Shown: positions 1 to 9,786, counted from the stretch's first letter. The stretch: 64,000 bases of DNA from JBFXJF01 sp050175155 (GCA_050175155.1 JBFXJF010000006.1:61863-125862); one strand, 5' to 3'. Made by a program: numbers and translations. The notes: a model not told the origin generated them from the letters alone.

Positions 1-886
1 TTGCTTCTTTTGGACCAACTCCCATAATATCTGGGTCTACACCAGCAACTGCATAGGTGATAAGTTTTGCTATAGGTTTTAACCCAAGCTCTTCAGCCTT
101 TTCTCTTGACATAATCATCACAGCTGCGGCTCCATCACTGGTTTGTGAGGAGTTCCCAGCTGTAACACTTCCAGTTGTGCTAAAAACAGGTTTTAATTTA
201 GCTAAAGCTTCTAAGTTAGCATCTGCACGCACACCTTCATCAGTATCAAAAACTAATTCCTGCGTGACAATTTTGCCATTTTCATTGATTGAAGTTTTCT
301 TAACCTTAACTGGTACAATCTCTGCTTTATACTTACCTTCTTGAATTGCTTTTGCCGCACGTTGATGACTTTGAACAGCAAAAGCATCTTGTTCTTCTCT
401 AGTAATACTAAAGCGATTTGCAACCTCCTCAGCAGTTAACCCCATTGGCATATACGCTTCGGGCATATTCTCCATTAACCAGGGGTTTGGGGCAGGCTTG
501 CTACCTCCCAACGGGATCATACTCATACTTTCAATTCCACCTGCAATTACCACATCGGCAAAACCGGCCATGATTTTTTCTGTTGCTATTGCAATGGTTT
601 GCAAACCAGAGGAACAATATCTATTTACTGTCGTTGCAGGTACGCTTGTTGGTAAACCTGCTCTTAGAACGATGTTTCGAGCAACGTTCATTCCCTGTTC
701 ACCCTCAGGGAATGAACATCCCAAAATAACATCATCGATTTGATTGTGGATAAGCCCAGGTGTTCTTTTTAATAAATCCTCTAATACTACTGCTCCTAAT
801 TCATCTGGTCGAGTATCCTTTAGGGTTCCTTTAGATGCTTTCCCCACAGCAGTACGAACACCTGCAACGATTACCGCTTCTCTCAT
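1..886 (-). CDS. fadA: Acetyl-CoA acyltransferase (thiolase), 3' part outside window
   Basis: Thiolase of beta-oxidation, cleaving 3-ketoacyl-CoA with CoA to acetyl-CoA and a shortened acyl-CoA in the cytoplasm. The ATG at 886 follows a GGAGG-type ribosome site, and 295 codons are visible of the roughly 390 usual for the family. The protein opens REAVIVAGVRTAVGK, carries the nucleophile motif NRYCSSGLQT, and shows GVDPDIMGVGP near the window edge, all typical of thiolases. It lies 53 bp downstream of fadN in the same direction, matching the B. subtilis fadN-fadA-fadE order, so an acyl-CoA dehydrogenase is expected beyond position 1 (inference). The C-terminal Cys/His motif is not visible. Confidence 0.93.
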   Translation of the reverse strand, partial: MREAVIVAGVRTAVGKASKGTLKDTRPDELGAVVLEDLLKRTPGLIHNQIDDVILGCSFPEGEQGMNVARNIVLRAGLPTSVPATTVNRYCSSGLQTIAIATEKIMAGFADVVIAGGIESMSMIPLGGSKPAPNPWLMENMPEAYMPMGLTAEEVANRFSITREEQDAFAVQSHQRAAKAIQEGKYKAEIVPVKVKKTSINENGKIVTQELVFDTDEGVRADANLEALAKLKPVFSTTGSVTAGNSSQTSDGAAAVMIMSREKAEELGLKPIAKLITYAVAGVDPDIMGVGPKEA

Positions 887-939
887 ATTTCATCCTCCCT
901 TGTATTATTCTTATATTCTAAATCCCGCTTTAGTCTCGT

Positions 940-3342
940 TTAATTTCTAAGAGGCTTGCCATTTGTCAACATATATTGCATTCTTTCCTGTGTTTTTGGC
1001 TCTGTTACTAGACTTAAAAATGCTTCTCGTTCTAAATCTAAAATATATTGTTCTGTTACCAGTGTATTGGCAGGAACATTTCCCCCTGACAATACGAATG
1101 CTAATTTTTCAGCTATTTTTTTATCATGGGCAGATATTTTACCACCCTTAAAGAAGGTATATATTCCTAGACGTAAGGTTGCGAGACCATTTTCGCCGAC
1201 TACTTTAACTTTCTTCGATTTTGGTGGTTGGTAACCCATTAAATCGAGTGCTATTACTGCCTGCTTGGCATCATATAGCTGAAAATCACGGTTAACAGAA
1301 ATACGATCGCTTTTTCTTAGATAACCTATGTTTTGTGCTTCCCTAGCACTAGTCGATGTTTTCGCCATAGCAATTGTTTCAAATGTATTATTAATAAACG
1401 GTTGAATATCGGTACTAACATCCTCAGGGATTGCTTCTAAATTGCGGAATAGAAGTTCTTTAGTTCCACCGCCGCCCGGAATAACACCAACACCTACCTC
1501 AACTAATCCCATATAAGTCTCGGCAGAAGCTTGAACTAAATCAGCACCGAAAACGATTTCTGTTCCTCCCCCTAATGTCATATTAAATGGGGCTGCAACA
1601 ACCGGCTTATTCATGTATTTTAATTGCATACTAGCATTCTGAAACATTCTTATCATGTAATCTAATTCATCCCAATTTTCATCCTGAGCTTCCATTAAAA
1701 TTAACATGAGGTTGGCACCAACACTAAAATTTTTACCTTGATTGCCAATAACTAGACCACGGTAATTGTTAGTTACTTCTTCAACGCTATAATTAATCAT
1801 ACTTAAAATATCCGTTGCAATTGCATTGTTAGGGGAATGGAATTCTAGTAATGCAACCTCATTACCAATATCGATTAAGCTAGCACCAGCATTTCCTTTT
1901 ATTAACTTGTTTTGTTCCTTTAAGTCCTTTAAATTAATAATCTCTTTTCTTTGGTAAATTTCTTCGTCTTTACCCTTTATTGAAAAATAGAACCCCTTAC
2001 CATCTTGTTTGTTATAAAAGCTGGTTTTACCACTTTCTAAAAGTTTAGTAACATGGTCAGGAATTATATCTCCTTCTTCCTTCATTCGAGTAACTGATTT
2101 CTCTAAGCCAATGGCGTCCCACAATTCAAACGGACCCATTTCCCAGTTAAATCCCCATTTCATAGCATTATCAATGTTTACTATATCGTCGGAAATTTCA
2201 CCTAGCTTATCAGCAGAGTAGAGAAGAACCTTCTTAAGTGAATTCCAGGCAAACAAACTTACATCATCTTTTCCGCTTACTAATGTTCTAAGCTTTTCTT
2301 TCAAGACTTTACTTTGCTTTGCCATTTCAATTGTTGCTGACTTTATTTTTACTTTTGGAACGTATTCCATTTTTGTATAATCAAAAACAAGAATTTCTTT
2401 CCCTTTATCAGTTTCTATCTTTTTATAGAAGCCTTGTTTATTTTTATCACCAATCAGCCCTCTTTCGACCATTTCAAGAACGAATTTTGGCATTGTAAAG
2501 GTTGTTTTTTCATCTTCATCAACTGATTTTTCCATTACATTATTTGCAACGTGGACAAACGTATCTAGTCCCACCATGTCTAGGGTACGAAAAGAAGCGC
2601 TTTTTGGCCTTCCCATTAATGGTCCTGTTATTTCATCTACTTCATCAACTCTTAATCCCATCGCTACCATTCCATGAAGGATTACCATTAAACCGTAAGT
2701 TCCAATTCTGTTTGCAATAAAATTAGGTGTATCCTTCGCTAAAACAACACCCTTTCCCAAAACCTTTTCACTGAAATCAGTAATATAAGTTAGAATTTCA
2801 GGCTTTGTAAAGTTTGAAGGTATTATTTCTAACAGCTTCATATATCTAGGCGGATTAAAAAAGTGAGTGCCTAAAAAATGCCCCTTAAATTCATCTGACC
2901 TTTCAGCTACCATTTCATTAATTGAAACACCAGAAGTATTAGAACTTACAATCGAACCTTTTTTACGATGGTTTTCGATCGTCTCAAAAATATTTTTTTT
3001 AATTTCTAAATTTTCTACTACCACCTCAATAATCCAATCAGCGTCAGCTAAGTAATTTAAATTATCCTCCATATTTCCGATTGTTATTAAATCTGCATCA
3101 TTAGCTTGATACAATGGTGCTGGTTTAGCTTTTAATAGAGCTGCTTTGGCGTTTATTACTAACCTGTTTCTAACCTTAGGATCATTTAAAGTTAACCCTG
3201 CCTTCTCCTCTTCCTTTGTTAGTTCCCTTGGAACTATATCCAGTAGATAAGTTGGAATTCCAACATTGGCCAAGTGAGCTGCAATCCCGGCACCCATTAC
3301 TCCTGCACCAATAACTGCTGCTTTTCTAATTCGTTGATCCAT
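940..3342 (-). CDS. fadN: 3-hydroxyacyl-CoA dehydrogenase / enoyl-CoA hydratase fusion
   Basis: Bifunctional beta-oxidation enzyme of 800 residues. The N-terminal NAD-binding Rossmann fold shows GAGVMGAGIAAHLAN at about residue 12, followed by the dehydrogenase core with GTHFFNPPRYMK and NFIANRIG. The C-terminal third is crotonase-like, with GGGTEIVFGAD and VEVGVGVIPGGGG around residues 590-640. This dehydrogenase-first order matches Bacillus FadN (about 789 residues) and is opposite to E. coli FadB. The ATG at 3342 has a strong GGAGGAGG site. It sits between fadF and fadA on the same strand. An inverted repeat TGCAGT-N9-ACTGCA at 3367-3387 in the leader could be an operator, but it does not resemble the FadR site I know. 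Confidence 0.95.
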   Translation of the reverse strand: MDQRIRKAAVIGAGVMGAGIAAHLANVGIPTYLLDIVPRELTKEEEKAGLTLNDPKVRNRLVINAKAALLKAKPAPLYQANDADLITIGNMEDNLNYLADADWIIEVVVENLEIKKNIFETIENHRKKGSIVSSNTSGVSINEMVAERSDEFKGHFLGTHFFNPPRYMKLLEIIPSNFTKPEILTYITDFSEKVLGKGVVLAKDTPNFIANRIGTYGLMVILHGMVAMGLRVDEVDEITGPLMGRPKSASFRTLDMVGLDTFVHVANNVMEKSVDEDEKTTFTMPKFVLEMVERGLIGDKNKQGFYKKIETDKGKEILVFDYTKMEYVPKVKIKSATIEMAKQSKVLKEKLRTLVSGKDDVSLFAWNSLKKVLLYSADKLGEISDDIVNIDNAMKWGFNWEMGPFELWDAIGLEKSVTRMKEEGDIIPDHVTKLLESGKTSFYNKQDGKGFYFSIKGKDEEIYQRKEIINLKDLKEQNKLIKGNAGASLIDIGNEVALLEFHSPNNAIATDILSMINYSVEEVTNNYRGLVIGNQGKNFSVGANLMLILMEAQDENWDELDYMIRMFQNASMQLKYMNKPVVAAPFNMTLGGGTEIVFGADLVQASAETYMGLVEVGVGVIPGGGGTKELLFRNLEAIPEDVSTDIQPFINNTFETIAMAKTSTSAREAQNIGYLRKSDRISVNRDFQLYDAKQAVIALDLMGYQPPKSKKVKVVGENGLATLRLGIYTFFKGGKISAHDKKIAEKLAFVLSGGNVPANTLVTEQYILDLEREAFLSLVTEPKTQERMQYMLTNGKPLRN

Positions 3343-3409
3343 GAAGATACCTCCTCCATTTTTTTCTGCAGTGTTTTTTAAACTGCATTTATATTTATTT
3401 TCTAGGAAA

Positions 3410-5446
3410 TCAAAATAAGGACTTTTCTAATAATTCAACTACATCTAATGTTCTAATCTTTTCTTCTGCTCCCTTAGCCTTTATACCATCAGAAATCATT
3501 GTTAGGCAGTATGGACAAGCTGATGCAATGGTATTAGGATTACAAATAAGTGCTTGCTCAGTTCTTACCTCGTTTATTCGTCTTCCTTCTTTTTCCTCCA
3601 GCCACATCAATCCACCCCCGGCTCCACAGCACATTGCATTTTCTTTAGAACGCTCTATTTCAACAAGTTTCACTCCCGGAATAGAACTTAAGATAAACCT
3701 TGGAAAATCATAAATTCCATTGTATCTTCCTAAATAGCAGGAATCATGGTATGTTATTGTTTCATTAATCTCTTTGATGGGCTTTATTTTCCTCTTTTTA
3801 ATTAATTGAGCTAAAATTTCTGTGTGATGATAAACCTCAGCTTCTAAACCAAATTCAGGATATTCATTTTTAAAGGTATTAAATGCATGAGGGTCTATGG
3901 TTATTATTTTTTTAACATTGTATTTTTTAAAGTTTTCAATATTTTCCGTTACTAATTGCTGATACAAGTATTCATTTCCCATCCGCCTTACTGAATCTCC
4001 CGAACTTTTCTCCTCATTACCAAGGATCGCTAGTTTAATCCCAACATGATTCAGAATTTTAACTAAGGAATAGATGATTTTTTTACTTCGATTGTCAAAC
4101 GAGCCCATCGAACCTACAAATAAAAGATACTCAAATTCCTCCACCTCTTTAACTGTAGGGATTACTATATCTTCAAATTCTTCACGCCACTTTATTCTAT
4201 CTGTTCGATTTATCCCCCAAGGATTACTTTGTCTCTCAATATTATTAAAGGTGCGCGTTACCTCGGGACTCATCTCACCCTTGGTTAAAACTAAATAACG
4301 TCTTAAATCAACTATTTTATTTACTAGTTCATTGGAAACAGGACATTGATCCTCACAATTACCACAGGTTGTACATGCCCAAAGCTCCTGCTCAGTAATA
4401 ACACCGCCAATTACATTGATATCAGTTGGATAAACATCTTCTTGAGTAGGATAAATCCTTGAGGTGCTAAAGATTTTACCTGGTGCCCATGGAACAGTAT
4501 CTGGTTTAATTACGCTACCTTTGTCAGTTAAATGGTCACGCAACTTGGTGATAACTTCACGTGGTGAAAGCGTCTTACCTGAAATATTTGCCGGACACAT
4601 ATCTGTACAGCGTCCACATTCAACACATGCATATAAATCTAGTAACTGTTTTTGGTTAAAGTCCTCTATTTTCCCAACACCAAACTCCTCCTGTGTTTCA
4701 TCGTCAAAATGTATTGTCTGTAATTTACCAGGGGAATCTAACCTTTTTAGATATGAATTAATTGATGCAGCAATTAAGTGGGCGTGTTTGCCCTGAGGAA
4801 TATAAATTAGAAATAATAATAGAATTAACAAATGTATCCACCAAGCAAAATAGAAGATAACGTGAGCCGCTTCTTCAGAAATTCCATTAATTAATAAATA
4901 GAATAAAGAAGATAATGGTGTATATTGGTCAACACCTTGGTTATTAATTACCAGCTCAGCCCCACCTGCAATAACAACCATTAACATTAATCCACCAATA
5001 AGCCAGTAAACTAAGCCAGCTTTAAAACCTCTTTTTAATCTAGTTAATTTTTCTACATATCTTCTATAGGTTCCGTATAATACAGCTAGAAACACTATAC
5101 CAGCAGTAATTTCTTGGATTAAAGTAAAATAGTTATAATAGGGAATCGGCAAATGCCAACCCTTAACTAACCCTTTGCCAATCAAATCAATGGCGACAAA
5201 TTGAACAATTAAAAAACCATAGAAAAGAAAAACATGCATTAACCCACTTTTTTTATCCTTTAGAAGTTTTCTTTGACCAAAAACTAAGGAAAAAGTATTC
5301 TTTAACCTTGCTCTATAATCTTTTTTAAGTTCGATTTTTTTTCCTAGTTTTATATAGGAGTATCTTGCACTTGTTACCCGATAGAAAACCCACAGAGCAT
5401 AAGCAGTTACTAGCAAAAATGCTATAAAATTAACGGTATTTAGCAT
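3410..5446 (-). CDS. fadF: Membrane-bound FeS oxidoreductase linked to acyl-CoA oxidation (FadF-like)
   Basis: 678-residue protein with five or six N-terminal membrane helices (about residues 1-25, 68-92, 105-125, 145-165, 195-216), then two 4Fe-4S motifs (CVECGRCTDMCP at 274 and CTTCGNCEDQCP at 358) and C-terminal CCG-type heterodisulfide-reductase domains (CYLGRYNG, CCGAGGG). The architecture is that of B. subtilis FadF/YwjF, thought to pass electrons from the electron-transfer flavoprotein to the membrane quinone pool (family knowledge). Its position between etfBA and fadNA supports that role. The ATG at 5446 is preceded by a GGGAGGGG site. A terminator at 5588-5616 separates it from the upstream thioesterase, so it probably has its own promoter in 5447-5587. 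Confidence 0.88.
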   Translation of the reverse strand: MLNTVNFIAFLLVTAYALWVFYRVTSARYSYIKLGKKIELKKDYRARLKNTFSLVFGQRKLLKDKKSGLMHVFLFYGFLIVQFVAIDLIGKGLVKGWHLPIPYYNYFTLIQEITAGIVFLAVLYGTYRRYVEKLTRLKRGFKAGLVYWLIGGLMLMVVIAGGAELVINNQGVDQYTPLSSLFYLLINGISEEAAHVIFYFAWWIHLLILLLFLIYIPQGKHAHLIAASINSYLKRLDSPGKLQTIHFDDETQEEFGVGKIEDFNQKQLLDLYACVECGRCTDMCPANISGKTLSPREVITKLRDHLTDKGSVIKPDTVPWAPGKIFSTSRIYPTQEDVYPTDINVIGGVITEQELWACTTCGNCEDQCPVSNELVNKIVDLRRYLVLTKGEMSPEVTRTFNNIERQSNPWGINRTDRIKWREEFEDIVIPTVKEVEEFEYLLFVGSMGSFDNRSKKIIYSLVKILNHVGIKLAILGNEEKSSGDSVRRMGNEYLYQQLVTENIENFKKYNVKKIITIDPHAFNTFKNEYPEFGLEAEVYHHTEILAQLIKKRKIKPIKEINETITYHDSCYLGRYNGIYDFPRFILSSIPGVKLVEIERSKENAMCCGAGGGLMWLEEKEGRRINEVRTEQALICNPNTIASACPYCLTMISDGIKAKGAEEKIRTLDVVELLEKSLF

Positions 5447-5465
5447 ATTCCCCCCCTCCCTTCGG

Positions 5466-5515
5466 TTACAACAGTTATCCTCAAACTAAGAAGATAAATC
5501 AACGTAGTACTCAAA
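5466..5515. repeat. Diverged fragment of the tRNA-region repeat
   Basis: The stretch around 5481-5512 (AAACTAAGAAGATAAATCAA followed by CGTAGTACTC) matches the second half of the 143-bp repeats at 61951 and 62982 (AACTACGGAGATTAATCAAC followed by GTAGAACTC). Preceding bases TACAACAGTTATCCT also align with TACAACGACTTTCCT. It lies in the fadF leader, so the family is dispersed and not limited to the rRNA-tRNA operon. Function unknown. Confidence 0.55.
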
Positions 5516-5587
5516 TTGTTGTCGCGAAATAAGTCTCGCTTTATCTATTCTTATGAAAGTACAAGCATTTTAGAATGGTTAAATAGC

Positions 5588-5616
5588 AAAAAATCAAGTC
5601 CTATGTTGTAGGACTT
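5588..5616 (-). terminator. Rho-independent terminator of the thioesterase gene
   Basis: An 8-bp stem (AAGTCCTA at 5596-5603, TAGGACTT at 5609-5616) with a 5-nt loop. Read on the minus strand it is followed by GA and six T residues. It lies 6 bp after the thioesterase stop. Confidence 0.85.
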
Positions 5617-5621
5617 AATGA

Positions 5622-6101
5622 CTAACCGTGTGTATTTTCAAACGAACTAATTTTTTCTTTAATAGTTTCTGGTAGAGGGGTGCTTTTCCCACTTTTCTTA
5701 TTTATGTAAACGATCGACCCTCTACCAATTGCAGCAATTTGTTTTTTTTCTTCTAATAAGCAATATTCCAATTCGAAGCTACTACTTCCGATCTTAGACG
5801 TTCTAACGAATATATTAATATCTTGTCCGTAATATAGTTGTGATAGATAGTGGCATTCTAGGTTGGCTGAAACTATTAAATTTTCTTTAGGGGGTTCTGT
5901 TTTTGATATACTAAGTTCTTTAAGCAGATTAAGATACTCAAAATAATCTAATCTTGCTTGTTCAAAATAGCCAAAGTAACTTACATTATTTATATGTCCA
6001 AATGCATCGGTTTCACTAAACCTCGTTTTAAAAGCTGTTGAATACTTAAATTTTTTAAGCCAAGTCTCAAGGTCTGTATTAATAAAAGATGGAATTGCCA
6101 T
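5622..6101 (-). CDS. Acyl-CoA thioesterase, 4HBT hot-dog fold
   Basis: 159-residue protein of the 4-hydroxybenzoyl-CoA thioesterase family. The signature TRFSETDAFGHINNVSYFGYF at about residues 26-46 contains the conserved Asp of the active site and the usual D-x-x-G-H-x-N pattern. Expected activity is hydrolysis of acyl-CoA to free acid and CoA; chain preference cannot be told from sequence. It follows etfA by 53 bp on the same strand, so it may be the last gene of the fadD-etfB-etfA unit, ending at the terminator at 5588. It could relieve accumulation of dead-end acyl-CoAs (inference). Confidence 0.82.
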   Translation of the reverse strand: MAIPSFINTDLETWLKKFKYSTAFKTRFSETDAFGHINNVSYFGYFEQARLDYFEYLNLLKELSISKTEPPKENLIVSANLECHYLSQLYYGQDINIFVRTSKIGSSSFELEYCLLEEKKQIAAIGRGSIVYINKKSGKSTPLPETIKEKISSFENTHG

Positions 6102-6154
6102 ATTAACCCCCTTAAGTATGAATCTGATTAATGTCGGGAGAATTTTTATTAACC

Positions 6155-7135
6155 TTAATTTTCATTTAGAAGTTTCTCGAATTCTTCTTTCAATACTGGA
6201 AGCACTTCGAACATGTCCCCGACAATTCCATAATCCGCAATTTGGAATATCGGTGCTTCAGGGTCTTTATTAACTGCTACTATTACCTTTGAATTGGACA
6301 TTCCGGCAACGTGTTGTATTGCACCAGAAATACCAAATGCAATATACAAATCAGGGGTGACAACCTTTCCGGTTTGCCCTACCTGTAATGAATAATCAGC
6401 ATAACCCTCGTCGCAGGCACTACGAGAAGCACCAACAGCAGCATTTAATAGACTAGCTAGTTCATATATTTTATCAAAACCATCCTTTTTGGTTCCTCTA
6501 CCACCAGAGATAACCACTTTTGCTTCACTTAAATCAACACCACAACTTGCTTTTCGAATAACATCTTTAATTTGAACCCTTAAGGACTTACTTGAAGGTG
6601 AAAAATCAAATTCCACTTTACTCGCCTTTTTATTTGGATCTGCCTCACCCATTGCTATATTATTTGGACGAATCGTTGCTAAGACCATATCATCCTTAAT
6701 TATTTTTTTAACAAATGCTTTACCAGCATATATAGGACGAGTAAAGATTACTTTATCCCCCAAAATTTCAATGTCAATACTATCAGAAACCATTCCTATT
6801 TCTAGAGCTTGAGCTACTTTTGGGGCAAAATCTTTTCCATTAGGTGTATGTCCCAACAAGATTACATCCGGTTTAACCTTATTTACTATTTTCAAAAAAG
6901 CTTCTTTATACAAATCCGTTACATATTGATCAAAGGAGGGGTTCTTAACTACGAATACTCGATCTGCACCATAATGTCCTAAGGTTTCGATAAATTGTTC
7001 AGCATTACTTCCAAATAACGCGGCTGAAACTTCTCCACCATCAGCTATTTTTTTGGCAACTGATAATGCCTCTAATGATACATTACGTAATTTGTTATCT
7101 CTTCCTTCTGCATAAACTAATACTTTTCTACTCAC
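6155..7135 (-). CDS. etfA: Electron transfer flavoprotein alpha subunit
   Basis: 326-residue ETF alpha. The N-terminal half begins SRKVLVYAEGRDNKLRNVSLEAL. The C-terminal FAD-binding domain carries VVISGGRGTKKDGF, GASRSACDEGYADYSLQVGQTGKVVTPDLYIAFGISGAIQH-like segments and VAVNKDPEAPIFQIADYGIVGD, all diagnostic. With EtfB it forms a heterodimer that takes electrons from acyl-CoA dehydrogenase and hands them to a quinone-linked acceptor, here probably FadF. It starts 19 bp after etfB. The short length and absence of extra ferredoxin domains argue against an electron-bifurcating form with fused FeS clusters, but bifurcation cannot be excluded. Confidence 0.96.
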   Translation of the reverse strand: MSRKVLVYAEGRDNKLRNVSLEALSVAKKIADGGEVSAALFGSNAEQFIETLGHYGADRVFVVKNPSFDQYVTDLYKEAFLKIVNKVKPDVILLGHTPNGKDFAPKVAQALEIGMVSDSIDIEILGDKVIFTRPIYAGKAFVKKIIKDDMVLATIRPNNIAMGEADPNKKASKVEFDFSPSSKSLRVQIKDVIRKASCGVDLSEAKVVISGGRGTKKDGFDKIYELASLLNAAVGASRSACDEGYADYSLQVGQTGKVVTPDLYIAFGISGAIQHVAGMSNSKVIVAVNKDPEAPIFQIADYGIVGDMFEVLPVLKEEFEKLLNEN

Positions 7136-7154
7136 AAGTATCTTCCCTCCTCCG

Positions 7155-7922
7155 TTATATAACCTTTGCTTCAGAATGCAATAATTCTACAAGCTCACTT
7201 GCTTGATTTTTTATTTCACCAGACAAGATTTTTCCAGCATCCTTTTTAGGAGGTAAATATGTTTCTATTATGTCTGTCTTTGCTGCCACATTTTCTAAGA
7301 GAATCCCAAGGTCAGTAGCTGACTTGCGAACTAAAGGTTTTTTCTTTGCTTTCATAATTCCCGGTAAGGATGGGTATCTTGGGTCATTTAATCCCTGCTG
7401 TGCAGTAATGATAACCGGTAATTCTGCTTCAAGTATCTCTGTATCACCCTCAACGTCTCGGTGTACGGTTACTTTATTACCATCAAATTCTATTTTTACA
7501 GCAGTACCGATTATTGGTATGTCAAGAATTTCCGAAATTCTTTGTGGTACTTGGCTCGATCCATCATCAACAGCTACATTACCAGCTAAAATTAAATCAA
7601 AGGACTCTTCTTTTACTAGCTCGGCTAAAACCTTTGCTGAAGTAAATTCGTCTCCAAATAGTGTTGGGTCATTTACTAAAACAGCTTTATCAGCACCCAT
7701 TGCTAAAGCTGTACGAATAGAACTCTCAGTACGATCTGGACCAAGAGATAATAAGGTTACTTCTCCCCCCAGCTCCTCTTTAAGCCTAATTGCTCTTTCC
7801 ACTGCGTATTCATCATATGGATTAATAACGAATTCTACTCCCTCTTCACTAATCTGACCATTTTGAAGAACTATTTTTTCTTCAGTATCAAATGTTTGCT
7901 TTAACAAAACTAAGATGTTCAC
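7155..7922 (-). CDS. etfB: Electron transfer flavoprotein beta subunit
   Basis: 255-residue ETF beta with VNILVLLKQTFDTEEKIVL at the start, INPYDEYAVERAIRLKEE, GPDRTESSIRTALAMGADKAV, the LAGNVAVDDGSSQVPQRI loop and ITAQQGLNDPRYPSLPGIMKAKKKP near the AMP-binding region. A longer reading frame opens at 7946 but would overlap the fadD end and contain the ribosome site; GTG at 7922 is preceded by GGGAGGAGG at 7-nt spacing and matches family N-termini. It lies 16 bp after fadD and 19 bp before etfA. Confidence 0.95.
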   Translation of the reverse strand: MNILVLLKQTFDTEEKIVLQNGQISEEGVEFVINPYDEYAVERAIRLKEELGGEVTLLSLGPDRTESSIRTALAMGADKAVLVNDPTLFGDEFTSAKVLAELVKEESFDLILAGNVAVDDGSSQVPQRISEILDIPIIGTAVKIEFDGNKVTVHRDVEGDTEILEAELPVIITAQQGLNDPRYPSLPGIMKAKKKPLVRKSATDLGILLENVAAKTDIIETYLPPKKDAGKILSGEIKNQASELVELLHSEAKVI

Positions 7923-7938
7923 CTTGGTTCCTCCTCCC

Positions 7939-9627
7939 TTAACCAACGTTCCCTTTTTCCTTTTCTTCTTCTAATAATGCGCGTCTTAATACTTTTCCTA
8001 CTAAGGTTTTTGGCAGCTCTGTCCTGAATTCATATAACCTTGGAACTTTATATGCAGCCATGTTTTCCTTGCAGTATTTTAATAGATCTACTTCAGTTAC
8101 CTCTGCTCCTTGTTTTTTAACTATATAAGCCTTTACAGTTTCACCTCTATATTGGTCAGGAATACCTACTACAACTGCTTCTTGAATAGCTGGATGTTCG
8201 TAAAGTACTTCTTCCACATCTCTAGGATAGATGTTATAACCCCCTGCAATAATCATATCCTTCTTTCTATCTACAATATAAAAATAGCCTTCTTCATCAA
8301 TGGTTGCCATGTCACCTGTCAACAGCCAACCATCTTTAAGCACTTTATCTGTTTCTTCTGGTATGTTCCAGTAACCCTTCATTACTATTGGTCCTTTTAT
8401 AGCCAATTCACCAATTTCGCCAAAAGCAATATCTTCACCCGTAATTTGATCAACAATCTTGGCATCTACGTCAGGCCAAGGTATGCCGATACTTCCTGTT
8501 TTTCTTTTTCCCCAAATAGGATTAGCATGTGTTACAGGGGATGTTTCAGTTAAACCATAACCCTCTACCAATCTAGCACCTGTTAATTCTTCAAATTTTT
8601 CTTGAACTTCTAAAGGTAATGCTGCCGAGCCGCTAATACAAGCCTCGATTGAGGATAAGTTATATTCTTTTACTCTTGGATGATTATTTATTGCAATATA
8701 CATTGTAGGTGCACCGGGAAAATAAGTGGGTTTTTCCTTTTGAATAGTTTCTAGTAAATCATCAACATTAAAACGAGGAACCAAAATCATATTTCCTGCC
8801 ATATATATACTACAATTCATTACAGTAGTCATACCAAATACATGAAACAATGGTAATACACCAAGAAATCTTTCTTCGCCCCTCTTTGCACGATACAGCC
8901 ATTTGCTTTCTTGAACAACATTTACAACTAAGTTACGGTGAGTAAGCATAGCTCCTTTAGAAACACCTGTTGTTCCGCCAGTATATTGTAACAATGCTAA
9001 ATCCTCGCTTGGATTTATCTCAACATCAACTGGTTCTGTACTCTGACCATTAATAAATGATAGAAAACTATAAATTCCCTTTTCCTTTGGAATTTCCACG
9101 AATTGACCATCTTTTTTTAATTTCAAGGGATATAAAAGATTTTTGGGGAATGGTAAGTAATCTTTAATGCTAGTAACAATAATGTTTTTCAAGGAAGTTT
9201 TGTCCTTTACTTTTGCAACCTTGGGATAAGTTAAATCCAATGTAACAATCGTTTCTGCTCCAGAATCTTTTAACTGATATTCCAGTTCTCTCTCAGAGTA
9301 TAATGGGTTATTTTGTACAACAATTGCCCCTACCATTAATGCTCCATAGTAGCTAATTACAGCTTGAGGTGAGTTTGCCAACAGTAAAGCTACCCTGTCA
9401 CCCTTCTTGACACCCAAACCTTTCAAAGCATTTGCAAATTGATACGAATAAATCAATAGTTGATCGTACCTGATTTTTTTCCCTAAAAAATGAATTGCGT
9501 ATTTCGCGGGGAATTCTTTAGCAGTATCCACTAAGAACTGATGAAGTGGAATATCGGGATAATCAATAGTATGAGGAACTTCTGCAGGATAAGAGCTTAA
9601 CCAATTTCTTTCCAATTCTTTTTCCAC
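7939..9627 (-). CDS. fadD: Long-chain fatty acid-CoA ligase
   Basis: 562-residue AMP-forming acyl-CoA synthetase (the Bacillus orthologue is called LcfA). The P-loop-like motif YTGGTTGVSKGAMLTHRN is near residue 215, the A8/FACS signature DGWLLTGDMATIDEEGYFYIVDRKKD near 435, and the catalytic Lys region PKTLVGKVLRRAL near the C-terminus. It activates imported fatty acids for beta-oxidation at the inner membrane face. The GTG start at 9627 has GGGAGGG upstream. First gene of the fadD-etfB-etfA unit. Unlike B. subtilis, no fadR or fadB gene lies between it and etfB. Confidence 0.94.
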   Translation of the reverse strand: MEKELERNWLSSYPAEVPHTIDYPDIPLHQFLVDTAKEFPAKYAIHFLGKKIRYDQLLIYSYQFANALKGLGVKKGDRVALLLANSPQAVISYYGALMVGAIVVQNNPLYSERELEYQLKDSGAETIVTLDLTYPKVAKVKDKTSLKNIIVTSIKDYLPFPKNLLYPLKLKKDGQFVEIPKEKGIYSFLSFINGQSTEPVDVEINPSEDLALLQYTGGTTGVSKGAMLTHRNLVVNVVQESKWLYRAKRGEERFLGVLPLFHVFGMTTVMNCSIYMAGNMILVPRFNVDDLLETIQKEKPTYFPGAPTMYIAINNHPRVKEYNLSSIEACISGSAALPLEVQEKFEELTGARLVEGYGLTETSPVTHANPIWGKRKTGSIGIPWPDVDAKIVDQITGEDIAFGEIGELAIKGPIVMKGYWNIPEETDKVLKDGWLLTGDMATIDEEGYFYIVDRKKDMIIAGGYNIYPRDVEEVLYEHPAIQEAVVVGIPDQYRGETVKAYIVKKQGAEVTEVDLLKYCKENMAAYKVPRLYEFRTELPKTLVGKVLRRALLEEEKEKGNVG

Positions 9628-9786
9628 GTACTTCCCTCCCTAATTTTCTATAAATATATTTTAGTAGTAATCAATTTTATGACTAGAAAAGTAGATTTAT
9701 TCCACCAACAAGAGAATAGAGGCGAGAAGTGAGAGGTTAGATTGGAAGAAATCGACGATATAGTCGATTAAATATATTTTGAGATT

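Noticed and set aside
57..950. Three plus-strand ORFs over the left end
   Set aside because: They are antisense to the thiolase gene, which has clear conserved motifs and a ribosome site.
3367..3387. FadR operator in the fadN leader
   Set aside because: TGCAGT-N9-ACTGCA is a weak inverted repeat and does not match the TGAATGA/TCATTCA-type Bacillus FadR site.
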